A stretch of 64,000 nt of DNA from Competibacter_A sp037045535. GTDB taxonomy: Bacteria; Pseudomonadota; Gammaproteobacteria; Competibacterales; Competibacteraceae. The stretch spans positions 1-64,000 of the forward strand of contig JBAOHI010000077.1 of the NCBI GenBank assembly GCA_037045535.1, written 5' to 3'. Below the pieces are notes generated by a model that did no database searches, was not told the DNA's origin, and worked only from the letters and a program-made list of their open reading frames with translations. Of this stretch, positions 17,077-26,900 are shown in pieces. Position 1 is the first letter of the stretch, and each line of letters opens with the position of its first letter. Made by a program: the position numbers and the translations under genes.

Positions 17077-17091
17077 GCAACGTCCGTGCCA
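17077..17091 (-). promoter_or_regulatory. Sigma-54 promoter (-24/-12) of the small secreted-protein gene
   Basis: On the minus strand the sequence is TGGCAC, five bases, TTGCT: a near-perfect -24/-12 element. It lies 58 bases upstream of the ATG, leaving a short leader. Two direct repeats upstream would be the activator site. Confidence 0.75.
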
Positions 17092-17105
17092 GCGATAAAA
17101 ATATT

Positions 17106-17153
17106 ATTATTTTCAATTAATATCATAGAGTTAAAACATTATTTTCAATTGAT
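17106..17153. repeat. Two direct repeats upstream of the sigma-54 promoter
   Basis: ATTATTTTCAATTAAT (17106-17121) and ATTATTTTCAATTGAT (17138-17153) differ at one base and are spaced by 32 bp, three helical turns. They lie just upstream of the -24 element, where a bacterial enhancer-binding protein could bind as an oligomer on one face of the DNA. Confidence 0.65.
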
Positions 17154-17361
17154 GATGGATTGAGAATACAGCGGATTCCGCGATATATCGCAAGGCCACC
17201 GAATAGCGTGGCTGATCGTGATCACTTAGAAAAATGTCGCCGGTGATCTGACTTTCCGGCGGACAGTAAATCGGCCTGGCGAGGGGATGTCGGCGGATGG
17301 AGATGTGCGGAAGCCACCGGTCGGGAAAACCGATGGCAGAGGGAATAAAACGGGAGCTAAT

Positions 17362-19330
17362 TCAGGCTGTGGATTTAGGCTTGCGAATGTTGAGTTTTTG
17401 CATTCGGGAACGCAATGTGCTGGGATTGAGGTCCAAAATCGCTGCCGCGCCCTGCTCACCTTCAATGACCCAGCGGGTGCGTTCCAAGACTTTGAGGATA
17501 TAAGCCCGTTCCATGTCCTCGAATGGAATCAGTTGATCCGGTGTATTTTTTGGTTCCTGATCTTCTAGGCGCAGTTCGAGCGCATTGTCGATTTCCAGCA
17601 GAGAGCCACGAGCAAGAATAGCTGCGCGCTCGATTACGTTTTGCAGCTCTCTGAATATTACCCGGCCAGGAATAGCCCAGTAGTCGCTCGCATGCTCTCG
17701 GTGAAAGATCGCGAATTGATTTGCCCATCTTCCGCGCGAATTTGTCCAGGAAAAACCGGGCGAGTAACGGGATATCGGTCGAGCGCTCCCGCAAGGAGGG
17801 TAAGCGAATGGGAAATACGTTCAACCGATAATATAAATCGGCACGGAACCCACCTTCCTTGACCATCTTGGCTAAATCGCGATTGGTGGCGGCGACCAGT
17901 CGCACATTGACTTTCAAGGTTTGCGTGCCGCCGACTCGCTCGAATTCCTGATCCTGCAACACTCGCAGTAATTTAGCCTGGGCGCTGGCAGTCAGTTCAC
18001 CGACTTCGTCAAGGAACAGAGTCCCACCGTCGGCCAATTCGAAGCGGCCCTTGCGCTGAGCAATCGCGCCAGTGAACGCGCCTTTCTCGTGACCGAACAA
18101 TTCGCTTTCCACCAATTCGCCCGGTAGCGCGGCGCAATTTACATTGACGAACAATTTATCGCGCCGGTCGCTCGAATCGTGAATTGCCCGGGCGATGACG
18201 CTTTTGCCGGTACCGGTTTCCCCCGTCAGCAACACAGTCGAATCAGTCCCGGCCACCTGTTCGGCATAAACGAAGACCTCCCGCATGGCCGGTGAATCGC
18301 CGACGATGTGGTCGGGAGTTTGTCGGGTCTTGATTTCTTCTTGTAGATAGACGTTTTCCAGTTGCAGCTGCTTGAGGGTTTCCTCAGATTGCCAACGTTC
18401 GGTCACATCCCGCAGAATCACGGTAAAGAACTGCCGACCTTCAATCTCCAGTGGCGAAAGTGTGGCTTCCACTGGAAATTCCTCACCGTCTTGGCGACGA
18501 GCTGTTAATCCCTCGGGTGCCCAAAGCTGTTGGGAGTTAATCATGGCGGGCTGGACCGCCAAGCAATAGCCCTTGAGCAGATTACCGAAGCGTTTAGAGA
18601 GAAACGGTTCGAAGGGTTGGCCAATGACCTGCGCTGCCTGGCAACGGAATACCTTCTCGGCAGCAGGGTTGAACAAGGTGATGCGTTGCTCCGAATCGAG
18701 AGTGATGATCGCGTCCATGGCGCTGGCCAATACGCTGGCCAAGCGTTCCTCGCTCTTGCGCAACGCTTGCTCGGCCCGTTTACGCTCCAGCTCCACCCGA
18801 GCGCGAGCGGCGAAAATACGCAGAAGCGCTATACCTCGAAATTCCTTGATCATCGGCTGATCGTGCATGACAGCCAGATGCCCCATCATTTCGTTGCCCG
18901 ATTCAGACACCAACGGCACGCCGAAGTAGCTTTCGATTCCCAGTTCCTTCAGTTCTGGATGACTCGGAAACATCTCATAGACTTTGCTGGTGTAATACAC
19001 CGTTTCACCGCGAATGACGATTTCGCAGGGCGAGCCATCCAGATCGAATTCGATGTTGTCGGTGAGCTTGCCGTCGAACCAGAACGCTAGTGTGCGCACG
19101 CGTACCTTGTTTTCCAGCAGTTCGCTCACGAAGGCGTGACGCACGTTTAGCGCCTGAGCGAGTTCTCGCACCAGGGCGAAAAAGAACTCGGTGCCGGTGG
19201 CTGTGGCCGTGCCCTCGACAATGGCACGCAAGGCCAAGTGCATGTCATCTCGTTCGTCGGGGGGTAAAAGGGCAGGGTCGCTTCGTGGTGTGGATCGCCT
19301 GTCAGCGGATGGTGCGACCGTTTCATTCAT
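17362..19330 (-). pseudogene. Sigma-54-dependent transcriptional activator (GAF-PAS-AAA+-Fis), frameshifted
   Basis: The ATG at 19330 follows AGGGGG. Domains in order: GAF at about 30-185, PAS at about 195-320 (ending FTVILRDVTER), and AAA+ with Walker A GETGTGKS, the sigma-54-contacting GAFTGA loop and Walker B LFLDEVGEL. Then comes YSWPGNI. One extra base near 17653 breaks the frame there; the +1 frame continues RELQNVIERAA and a Fis-type helix-turn-helix (LNPSTLRSRMQKL) to a stop at 17362. The whole restored product is FhlA-like, about 655 residues. The unshifted product would lack the DNA-binding domain. Either a real inactivating mutation or an assembly error. Confidence 0.85.
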
Positions 19331-19687
19331 ACAAAACCCCCTAAGAGATGACTCAACGAGAATTGCTGGATCATCGTATAGCAGATTTCGTTGCGTTTTT
19401 CGATCCAATCTATCGGTTTTATGATTTAATTTTGATACGAATTTGATACGATTATTGGAGTCAAAACTAGTTTCTTTACGCCAGTCCTACCAACAAGTGG
19501 ATTTGATTCCATCAGGTTGGTTGTGATGAGCGTTCCTGGTGATTGATGGAAACGAAGGCGAACGCCAAGAGGCGGGATGGAGAGTCATGGAAAGAGCAAG
19601 AAGGGATGGCCTTGTACCGTCCCTTCCAACTCGCATCATTATGGTTGGTCCAACAATAACCTTCGATTGGCCAATCACCAACTACGG
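19331..19687. other. Intergenic region with no recognisable gene
   Basis: The stretch lies between the activator start and the EF-hand gene's 3' end. Near the activator it is AT-rich and probably holds its promoter. At 19643-19682 there is a weak dyad around ATTGGCCAAT. I see no coding frame with codon bias and no strong terminator. Confidence 0.4.
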
Positions 19688-19930
19688 TTATTTGTCGTTG
19701 AAACCGGTCTTAATCTCATTTTCATCCAATACATCATCCTTGTTGGTATCCATTTTTTTCCATGATGCCATATCCTCGCTATGCTTCATGTACTCCTCCT
19801 TGGTGATTTTACCGTCGTGATTTGCGTCCATGATTTGGGCCGTCGACATATTGAATCCTTGGACGGCGAACGCGGTATTCATCACCAGCCCGGCGATCAG
19901 AGCTCCGGTCAGTTTGATCGATTTTTTCAT
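19688..19930 (-). CDS. Small secreted EF-hand calcium-binding protein
   Basis: 80 residues from the ATG at 19930, which follows GGAGGAAATTGCA. An N-terminal signal peptide (MKKSIKLTGALIAGLVMNTAFA) is followed by two EF-hand loops, DANHDGKITKEE and DTNKDDVLDENE, each with Asp or Asn at positions 1, 3 and 5 and Glu at 12. It is probably a periplasmic calcium-binding protein. Its neighbours are the sigma-54 activator downstream and the bufferin-type operon upstream on the same strand, so it might be co-expressed with the latter. The 227-bp gap argues for its own promoter. Confidence 0.8.
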   Translation of the reverse strand: MKKSIKLTGALIAGLVMNTAFAVQGFNMSTAQIMDANHDGKITKEEYMKHSEDMASWKKMDTNKDDVLDENEIKTGFNDK

Positions 19931-20157
19931 TGCAATTTCCTCCATCAAAACAAGCTTTTTCAGTCAGTGTGACGTACTGCCGCCCGATTGGCGGTAGCGC
20001 TTCGGACGTGGATATCGAGCCTATCGAGCAATCGAGTTTCGATGGTCAGCAATCCGTATATCCACGTCGGAAACACTCTCCCCGATAAACACCACCTTCC
20101 ATAACAAACGCTAACAAAAGTGGTGAACGGTGGCATTTCTTCAATCAGGATTTGTCC

Positions 20158-20751
20158 CTACCAAAGTTGATCCTTGACATACAATTTGCTCAACAAGGTC
20201 ACCTGCAACAGGATGGCTTTGAGGAGCGCGGACTGCATCCGCTCGATGGCTTCGGATTTGAGGCCCGCATGAGTCAACAAGGCGCGCGCGGCGGCAACCA
20301 ACGGGAAAGACAGCGCGATGAGGTAGCGAAACCCCGGCAGCTCCGCCGATATCGCTTGTGCCGACCGTTCTGGCGGAAGATCGGCGTACAGCGAATACAG
20401 TCGGTTGAGCCAGGACGGTTCGTGCGGGGAAAGACAGGTTTCGCTCAACCATTGCCGGAACAGCTGGCGAACGGTCGTGGAGCCATCTTCCGGCCCCCCC
20501 CAGTTGTCGTGGCGAACCGCTGCCAGCGCCGCTGCCAGCGCCGGATAAGCGGCCACCATGCCAAGCACCATGTCCAGATAATCGTCGGTCTGATCCTTCA
20601 AAATCCGCCATAACTTCCGCAAGGCACGCTCGTCGTCCGGAGAAAAAAGACCGATCCGCCACAACAATTCGATCTCCTCGCCAACCGGAAAACCGGATGA
20701 AGCGGTTGCGGTGACCACGTCCTCGCCGACAAGCGGAGCCGAGTTGTTCAT
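20158..20751 (-). CDS. Protoglobin-like protein lacking the proximal histidine
   Basis: 197 residues from the ATG at 20751 (a TTG at 20790 is an alternative). The helix pattern follows archaeal and bacterial protoglobins throughout: ELLWRIGLFSPDDERALRKL, then LKDQTDDYLDMVLG, RQWLSETCLSPHEPSWLNRL, FRYLIALSFPL and ILLQVTLLSKLYVKD. Where protoglobins have the haem-ligating His (the segment after WL..), this protein reads YSLYADLPPERS, so that His is missing. It follows doxX by 40 bases in the bufferin-type operon. It may be a sensor or structural partner that binds no haem or binds it differently. Family call from motif alignment by eye. Confidence 0.6.
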   Translation of the reverse strand: MNNSAPLVGEDVVTATASSGFPVGEEIELLWRIGLFSPDDERALRKLWRILKDQTDDYLDMVLGMVAAYPALAAALAAVRHDNWGGPEDGSTTVRQLFRQWLSETCLSPHEPSWLNRLYSLYADLPPERSAQAISAELPGFRYLIALSFPLVAAARALLTHAGLKSEAIERMQSALLKAILLQVTLLSKLYVKDQLW

Positions 20752-20791
20752 GGTGCATTTGTGATTCTTAGGCTTGCGGAGCGGCGGCAAT

Positions 20792-21346
20792 TCAGCGGCG
20801 AACCAGCCGGCCGATCAGATAATCCAGAGACAACTTGCCAGGGCCGTGGCAAATCGTAATCAGCAGCAACAATCCCCACACCCGATGATCCTTCAGGCCC
20901 GCCTCCATCAGCTCCGGATAGGAAACGGCAGCCACGATGTTGAACACGAACAGCGCTAGCGCGGCATAGCGGGTTCCGAGACCTAGCAACAAGAACACCG
21001 GCAGCAGCAGCTCCGCCGCTGTCCCTAGATAAGCGGCCAGCATCGGCGACAGCAGCGGTACGTGGTATTCGTACTCGAACAACGTGAACGTGCTATCGGT
21101 TGGGAACACGCTCAGCGGATAACTGAAGGTGTACCCGAACAGTGCGAAGCTGCCGGTGGTGGTCTTGGTCAGCCCGGAGCTGAAGAAGGCAGCGGCAACC
21201 CAGTAGCGGGCCAGAAAGTCGGCGACGGGCGTCAGCCAATCGGCCACCTTGTGAAACAGCGCATCGGCTTTACTGAAAGCGGGTGCGATTTTCGCCCAGA
21301 ATGAGCGCGAAGGTGGGGCGTCAAACATGTCGGTTACGGTCATCAT
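20792..21346 (-). CDS. DoxX-family membrane protein (bufferin operon, BufD-like)
   Basis: 184 residues with four predicted membrane segments (RYWVAAAFFSSGLTK; MLAAYLGTAAELLLPVFLLLG; YAALALFVFNIVAAV; WGLLLLITICHG) typical of DoxX. In bufferin operons a DoxX protein is the fourth gene; its role in the membrane is not established. It lies 43 bases after the DUF2063 gene. The start at 21346 is one of two adjacent ATG codons after GAGGAGC. Confidence 0.85.
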   Translation of the reverse strand: MMTVTDMFDAPPSRSFWAKIAPAFSKADALFHKVADWLTPVADFLARYWVAAAFFSSGLTKTTTGSFALFGYTFSYPLSVFPTDSTFTLFEYEYHVPLLSPMLAAYLGTAAELLLPVFLLLGLGTRYAALALFVFNIVAAVSYPELMEAGLKDHRVWGLLLLITICHGPGKLSLDYLIGRLVRR

Positions 21347-21389
21347 GGAATGCTCCTCTGGTGATTAATCAATAATATCAATAGATTGG

Positions 21390-22160
21390 TTAATAGAAGG
21401 CGACCAGCGTGCCTTGTAGAACATGCTGACCGAAGCAGGTTGGTAGATCGAATGTGGGCTGTGCGGCCATCGCCCGCTCGCAAGCTGTGGCGAAATCGCC
21501 ATCGGCGGCCAGCGTGGAGAGCAGGCTGAATTCGCCGTCTTCCAGGGATCGAAACTCGATATCCAGATTCTCGTCACGAATGATCAGCAGCTTGACACCG
21601 CCCTCGCTTAAATCGACCGGTGGATCGTCGGTGTGATCGTCCTGATTGATCTGCCAGATCCGCAGGATCGGAAAAGCCGATTCCAGCAAACGGGCGGCAG
21701 GGTGAATCTGAAAACGCAGCGTTTCGCGCCGCTCAACGGGCACTTGCGCCAGCGTTGCCAAATCGAGCAACGGATGGCTGGCAGCGTGAAAAACTTGGTG
21801 ATAAGCCCATTCCAGTCGCGCGACATCAGGCAAATAAGCCAATTCGGCTGCCGGCTCGAAGGACTGGAGAAAGACGGGGAAGTGTTCGCCGAACGCGTGC
21901 AAGTCGCCCGACCGGGACGGATAGCGGGCGATGTATTGCGCAGCCGCGTACCGGAAAAATCCCTCGCCCACCACGCGCCGCGCCACGGGATAGACCGCTT
22001 CCAGCGCACCGGTCAGGCCGAGGACGGCATTGTTACGGTAGACTCGCAAGCGGCGAGCGCCGCCCAATCCCGCATCGCGAACGTGGCGGTCGAAATCGCT
22101 CTCGATGTTGTCTAGCACGGCGGCGGCAAAACCGAGTTGCAATTCACGCAGCCTGAGCAT
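21390..22160 (-). CDS. DUF2063 partner protein of the MNIO enzyme (BufC-like)
   Basis: 256 residues starting at the ATG at 22160, preceded by GGAGGAAACCC, and overlapping the end of bufB by 17 bases. The N-terminal helical DUF2063 region reads RVYRNNAVLGLTGALEAVYPV and FFRYAAAQYIARYPSRSGDL; the C-terminal part is a small beta domain. Proteins of this family bind the precursor peptide and present it to the DUF692 (MNIO) iron enzyme. Its position directly after the MNIO gene supports that role. Confidence 0.85.
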   Translation of the reverse strand: MLRLRELQLGFAAAVLDNIESDFDRHVRDAGLGGARRLRVYRNNAVLGLTGALEAVYPVARRVVGEGFFRYAAAQYIARYPSRSGDLHAFGEHFPVFLQSFEPAAELAYLPDVARLEWAYHQVFHAASHPLLDLATLAQVPVERRETLRFQIHPAARLLESAFPILRIWQINQDDHTDDPPVDLSEGGVKLLIIRDENLDIEFRSLEDGEFSLLSTLAADGDFATACERAMAAQPTFDLPTCFGQHVLQGTLVAFY

Positions 22161-23020
22161 GGGTTTCCTCCAAAATCGCATCCGCCCGGTACGCTTCGTC
22201 CACCAACACCGTCAGTTCGGGCAAGTCGGTGTCCCATTCGATCAGGGTCGGAATTCGGCCGAAGCGCTGCACCGCTTGGCGGTAGAGCGCCCAGACCGGC
22301 GGCCAGACCGGCTGGTTATGGGTGTCGATCAAGATCTCGCCGTCGTCCACACGATTCACCGTGAACCCGGCCAGATGGATTTCCCGGACGATATGGCGCG
22401 GGACGGCTTGCAGATAGGCGGTCGCGTCGAAACCGTGATTGCAGGCGCTGACATAAATGTTGTTCACATCCAGCAATACGCCGCAGCCGGTGCGCTCGGC
22501 CAACTCGACGAGAAATTCCCATTCGGGAATCGCCGATTCGACGTATTGCAAATAGCTGGACGGATTCTCGATCAGGATCTGCCGGCCGAGGAGCATCCTG
22601 CACCTGTGCTACCCGCGCGACCATGTGATCAAGCGCTTCTTCCGTGTAGGGCAGGGGCAGCAAATCATTGAAGTAGCGCCCGCCGACCGAGCTCCAGGAC
22701 AAATGTTCGGAAACCAGTGCCGGCTCGAAGCGCCGAATCAATTCCTTGAGCTTCGCCAGATGTTGCCGGTCGAGTGGATCGGTCGAACCGATGGATAAGC
22801 CGACACCGTGCAAGCTCAGAGGGTAACGGGCGCGGATACGCTCCAGATAATCCAGGGGTTTGCCACCCGCGCCGAAGTAGTTTTCGCTGTGGACTTCCAG
22901 CCAGCCGACCGGCGGGCGGTCCTCCAGAACCGCGTCATAGTGTTCGGCCCGTAGGCCGATTCCGGCGCGAGCCGGAATCGAACCGGGACCAAGCCTGGAC
23001 AGAACCGGCTTGGTAGTCAT
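22144..23020 (-). pseudogene. DUF692/MNIO multinuclear iron oxidase (BufB-like), frameshifted
   Basis: The frame from 23020 gives GIGLRAEHYDAVLEDRPPVG, WLEVHSENYFG, SLHGVGLSIGS and LVSEHLSWSSVGG, the His/Glu/Asp-rich metal-binding barrel of DUF692 proteins. After RVAQVQ near 22593 one extra base shifts the frame; the neighbouring frame continues LGRQILIENPSSYLQY, LLDVNNIYVSACNH and REIHLAGF to the stop at 22144. Restored length is about 290 residues, normal for the family. These enzymes convert precursor cysteines to thiooxazole-type groups. If real, the frameshift kills the operon; an assembly error is equally possible. Confidence 0.85.
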
Positions 23021-23030
23021 CGGAATTGCC

Positions 23031-23306
23031 TCAAGCCTTCGGTTGCAGGTTGCCGCCGATGATCTTTTCGCAAGTCCCCTTGGGAACGTAGACCCAGGAA
23101 TCCCCCTGACCGTCTTTGCTGGCCTGGCCGGCGCAAGCGTGCGCGCTGGTTTGACAGTCGTTCTTACCCGCCTTGACGATGCCGTAGCATTTCTCAGCGC
23201 CTTTCTGTTCGGGTACTGGCTGGCTGTTGGCCTGACCGGCCACAGCTAACAGACTCAGGGTAAAAACGCTGGCGAGGGCGGAATTAACGAGGGTTTTGCT
23301 GCTCAT
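23031..23306 (-). CDS. Bufferin-type metal-binding RiPP precursor (DUF2282, BufA-like)
   Basis: 91 residues. Residues 1-28 are a signal peptide (hydrophobic core ending AVAGQANS). The mature part has four cysteines, Cys40, Cys51, Cys58 and Cys79, in the DUF2282 arrangement: EKCYGIVKAGKNDC, then HACAGQ and VPKGTCEKIIGG. Bufferins of this class are modified on the cysteines by the DUF692 enzyme encoded next, exported to the periplasm and bind copper or similar metals. It lies 10 bases upstream of bufB. First gene of the operon; a possible sigma-54 promoter lies about 130 bases upstream. Confidence 0.88.
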   Translation of the reverse strand: MSSKTLVNSALASVFTLSLLAVAGQANSQPVPEQKGAEKCYGIVKAGKNDCQTSAHACAGQASKDGQGDSWVYVPKGTCEKIIGGNLQPKA

Positions 23307-23434
23307 GAGCGATGGCTCCTTACGTGGTTAAATGAGTTGTGGAACATCTTTGGACGTACCGCCCTCTTTTCTGCCGCTGGCTTGAATGGCCAGCCAGATT
23401 TGAGAATATGGCGGCTTACCCACGGGAACCTATT

Positions 23435-23449
23435 TCAAGCCCTGTGCCA
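23435..23449 (-). promoter_or_regulatory. Possible sigma-54 promoter of the bufferin operon
   Basis: The minus strand reads TTGGCAC, AGGGC, TTGAA: the -24 element is perfect and the spacer correct; the -12 has TTGA instead of TTGC, the same variant as the nifH promoter here. It is about 130 bases upstream of the bufA start. Confidence 0.45.
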
Positions 23450-23474
23450 AATCGAAAATTCCAAATAATAATGA

Positions 23475-23491
23475 TATCTATCAAATAGATA
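23475..23491. promoter_or_regulatory. AT-rich palindrome, possible operator
   Basis: TATCTAT and its exact inverse ATAGATA are separated by CAA, about 30 bases upstream of the -24 element. It could bind an activator or a metal regulator. Confidence 0.4.
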
Positions 23492-23654
23492 ATGAATGAT
23501 TCCGATTTAGTGCGGTCGAGAACGAAGATGAAGCGCCACGCTATTTCGCAGTTGCCGTGATATGGCGTGGTGGAGATGGAGGACGAAGTAAATCTGAACG
23601 ATTCCGTTGCATTACGCGGAATAGGCGAAGCTCCTGTGGTCTATATTGATTTCA

Positions 23655-23895
23655 GAAGCCACCGATTTGAAAAGGACATCATTCTGCTGTGCGTCCGGTG
23701 GTATCTAGCCTATCTGCTGAGTTACCGGAACTTGGAGGAGATGATGGCGGAGCGTAGAGTTGGGCTGATCACACCAACCTCAACCGCTGGGTTCAGAAGT
23801 TCACGCCTGACTGGATGCGCGGTTTCGCTAGGGGCAGAAACGTCCCGTCGGTTCGAGCTGGCGGCTCGACGAGGGCTATATCCGAATTAAGACGA
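23655..23895 (+). pseudogene. IS6-family transposase N-terminal remnant
   Basis: The frame reads SHRFEKDIILLCVRWYLAYL and LSYRNLEEMMAERR, the conserved N-terminal region of IS6/IS26 transposases. Similarity then jumps to other frames (DHTNLNRWVQKFTP, later VGSSWRLDEGYIRIK, which holds the first catalytic Asp). At least two frameshifts and loss of the rest make it a fossil. Confidence 0.75.
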
Positions 23896-23943
23896 TGACC
23901 GCGTCACTTGACGACTTGGCCGATAAAGTTTCATATCGCGTTT

Positions 23944-26900
23944 TTATTTTGATCCGGGCCTACCGGTAAGAGCCTCCCGCAACATGACAAGCGCCTGTTC
24001 GTAATTGAACCGGTCGATTTGTCGAGCCAGCTTGGTCGTCGCATCCTCGCCCAAAGCAGCGCGCAACAGTGGAGCAGCCTCCCAAAACGCATGGCTAGCT
24101 CGAATGTCATCCTCGGTCAGCAGCGCATCAAGTTCAGCCAGTACGACATGGGCTCGCGGCCAATCCACCTCGGCGGGAAGCGCGACGGTTTCGACCGGCA
24201 GCACCGTTCGTAAGGCGGCTACCAGCGCATCCTGTACGACTTCGATTTCGTCCGCCAACCGCTTGATCTCCGCCGTCGACCACTCGTTGCGGATCGCCGC
24301 TTCCAACTCGGCGGCTAGTTCCTGCACCCGGACCGCGCCTAGCACGCCGGCCGCGCCGCGCAGGGAATGCGCCCAACGCTGGGCTGCGGCCCTGTCGCCG
24401 TCGGCCAAGTAGCCCTGCAGCTCGGCCCCGTCGCTGGCACGGGTTTCGGCGAACTGCCGCAGCAGCCGCTTGTAGGTATTCGATTGGCTGTGTACTAGTT
24501 TGAGCCCCAGGCGCGGATTGAAACCAGGAATCGCGGCCAGTCGATCCAGTAGATCGGCGGCTGGCTCCGCCGACTCCAAAGTGGCGGTGGGCAATGGGGC
24601 GGCCCGATCCGGCAGCCATTTCAGGAGCGTCGCGAACAGGATGTCGGGGTCCACCGGCTTGCCAACGTGGTCGTTCATGCCCGCTTCCAGGCAACGCTGC
24701 CGGTCTTCGTCGAAGGCGTTGGCGGTCATCGCCAGGATGGGGACGCGCTCCCGACCCGGCAGGGCGCGGATCGCGCGAGTCGCCTCCAGCCCATCCAGCA
24801 CCGGCATCTGTACATCCATCAGGATCAAATCGTAAGCAGTTGCTCGCGCCAGATCGACCGCCTCGGCACCGTGCTGCGCGAGATCGACCTCTAGACCTAT
24901 CCCTCGCAGCAAACTCAGCGCCACTTCCTGGTTGATGGGATTATCTTCCGCCAACAGCAGGCGGGTGCCACGATAGCGGCTCGCCAGAGTACGCTCGGCG
25001 GTAGAGTCCAGCTCCGGAACAGTTATCGCTTCGTTGGGCTCCGGAGGTTGGGCCAAACCGATCCCTTTGCCGAGACGGATGACAAACCAAAACGTGCTAC
25101 CACGACCGGGTTCGCTCGCGACGCCCAGCTCTCCATTCATCAGTTGCACCAGCCGCCGGTTGATGGCTAACCCCAACCCGGTACCGCCGTACTGGCGGGT
25201 GGTAGAGCTATCCGCCTGCTCGAAGTCTTCGAATAGCCGCATTTGCTCTTCCGGCACGATACCGATGCCGGTGTCTTGCACTTCGAAGCGGACCAACCAA
25301 TCGGTTGCGGTTTCCTTCAGGACTTTGGCCCGCAGCGCGACGAAACCGCGCTCGGTAAACTTGACGGCGTTGCCGGCATAGTTGAGCAGAATCTGCCCCA
25401 GCCGCAGGGAATCGCCGTGCAGCACGCCCGTGAGGGCCGGATCGATGTCGACGACGACCTTCAGCCCTTTCGCGCTGGCTTTCTCGCCGACCAAAGCGAG
25501 AATCTGGTCGAAAACCCGGTCGAGGGCAAAGTCGGATCGTTCGAGCTGGAGCCGGCCCGCTTCGATTTTGGAAATGTCCAGCACGTCGTTGATGACGCCG
25601 AGCAGATGGTGGGCGGCACCGTCGATCTTGTCCAGTTGTGCCCGCAGCTTGAGATCGGCCGCGCCGCGCCGCGCCAGGTGGGTCATCCCGACGATGGCAT
25701 TGAGCGGTGTGCGAATTTCGTGGCTCATGTTGGCCAGAAATGCGCTTTTGGCCCGGCTGGCCTGCTCCGCCGCTTCCTTGGCGGCGGCTAAGGCAGCTTC
25801 GGCGCGGCGACGCATCACGATGCGCCAGAGGTCGTCGCCGATCAATTGCAGTTCATGCTCGTCCGACTGGTCGTAGTCGGTCGGCTTGTTGCCGACGCCG
25901 AGCAACACCCGGACCTTGTCTCCTTCCATGATCGGCACGCCCAAGTGGCGAATCAGGTGGGCGTGGCCCGCTGGGTAACCCTTGCGGTCGGGCAGGTTCT
26001 GGTAGTCGTTGTGGACGACCGGGCAATGCAACCGCACCGCGTCGGCCCATACCCCGGCTGCCGAAACCGGGTAGTGGCCTTCGTAGACGGCGGTGCAATG
26101 CTTCAGGGTATCGGCCGACCAAGTGTAAAGCTGGATGGTTTCCTGATCGTCGTTGACAAAATGTAGGTAGCCGATCTCGCTGCCGGTCAGGTGCACGGCT
26201 TCTTCGATGCCCCGCTGCAACAGTTCGCGCTCGTCCATTTGACCGGACTGCTGGCTCATCTCGAACATCGCCTTCAGCCGCATGTCGCTGACCAGCAGTT
26301 GCCGGTTGGCCGCTTCCAGTTCCGCCGTGCGTGCGGCTACCAGCTCTTCCAGATGGTGGCGGTATTGATCCAGTTCAGCCGCCACTCGCTTGCGCTCGGT
26401 GATATCCAAACAATAACCAATATAGCCGTCGAACCCTCCTTCGCCGGAATGAAGCGGGATGCCGTAGTCCACGATCCAATGATAGGTGCCGTCACAATGT
26501 CTCAATCGATGTTCCATCTCGAAGGGGCGGTGCGCGTGGAAGGCAGCGAAGTAGCAATCGAGGCAGCGCTGTAAATCGTCGGGGTGAACGCCCTCGGTCC
26601 AGCCATCTCCGAGCTCCTGCTCCAGAGTGCGGCCGGTAAAAGCCAGCCAAGTGGCATTGAACCAGTCACACTTGGCGTCGATGCCCGCACGCCACACTAA
26701 AGCGGGGGCTTGATCGAGCAGTGCGGTTTGCAGTTCGTAAGCCCTTTGCAGGGCTTGTTCGGTCCGCTTGCGCTCGGTGATGTCCTGCACGGTACCGATG
26801 GCGGACACGGCCGCGTCGGCGGCATCGCGGACAATCTCGGCGCACTCGCGCACCCATAGAACCTCGCCGCCGACCACGATACGGTGTTCGATATCGTAAG

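Larger units (their letters stand above)
23307..23654. other. Regulatory region upstream of the bufferin operon
   Basis: A 348-bp gene-free stretch. It holds a sigma-54-like element at 23435-23449 and an AT-rich segment with the palindrome TATCTAT-CAA-ATAGATA at 23475-23491. The AT-rich block resembles a Fur box only loosely (about 12 of 19 by eye). On the far side starts the degraded IS6 transposase. Confidence 0.5.

Noticed and set aside
20141..20758. 205-residue minus-strand frame overlapping the protoglobin-like gene
   Set aside because: Arg/Gly/Ser-rich shadow in another frame; the protoglobin-like frame has conserved helices.
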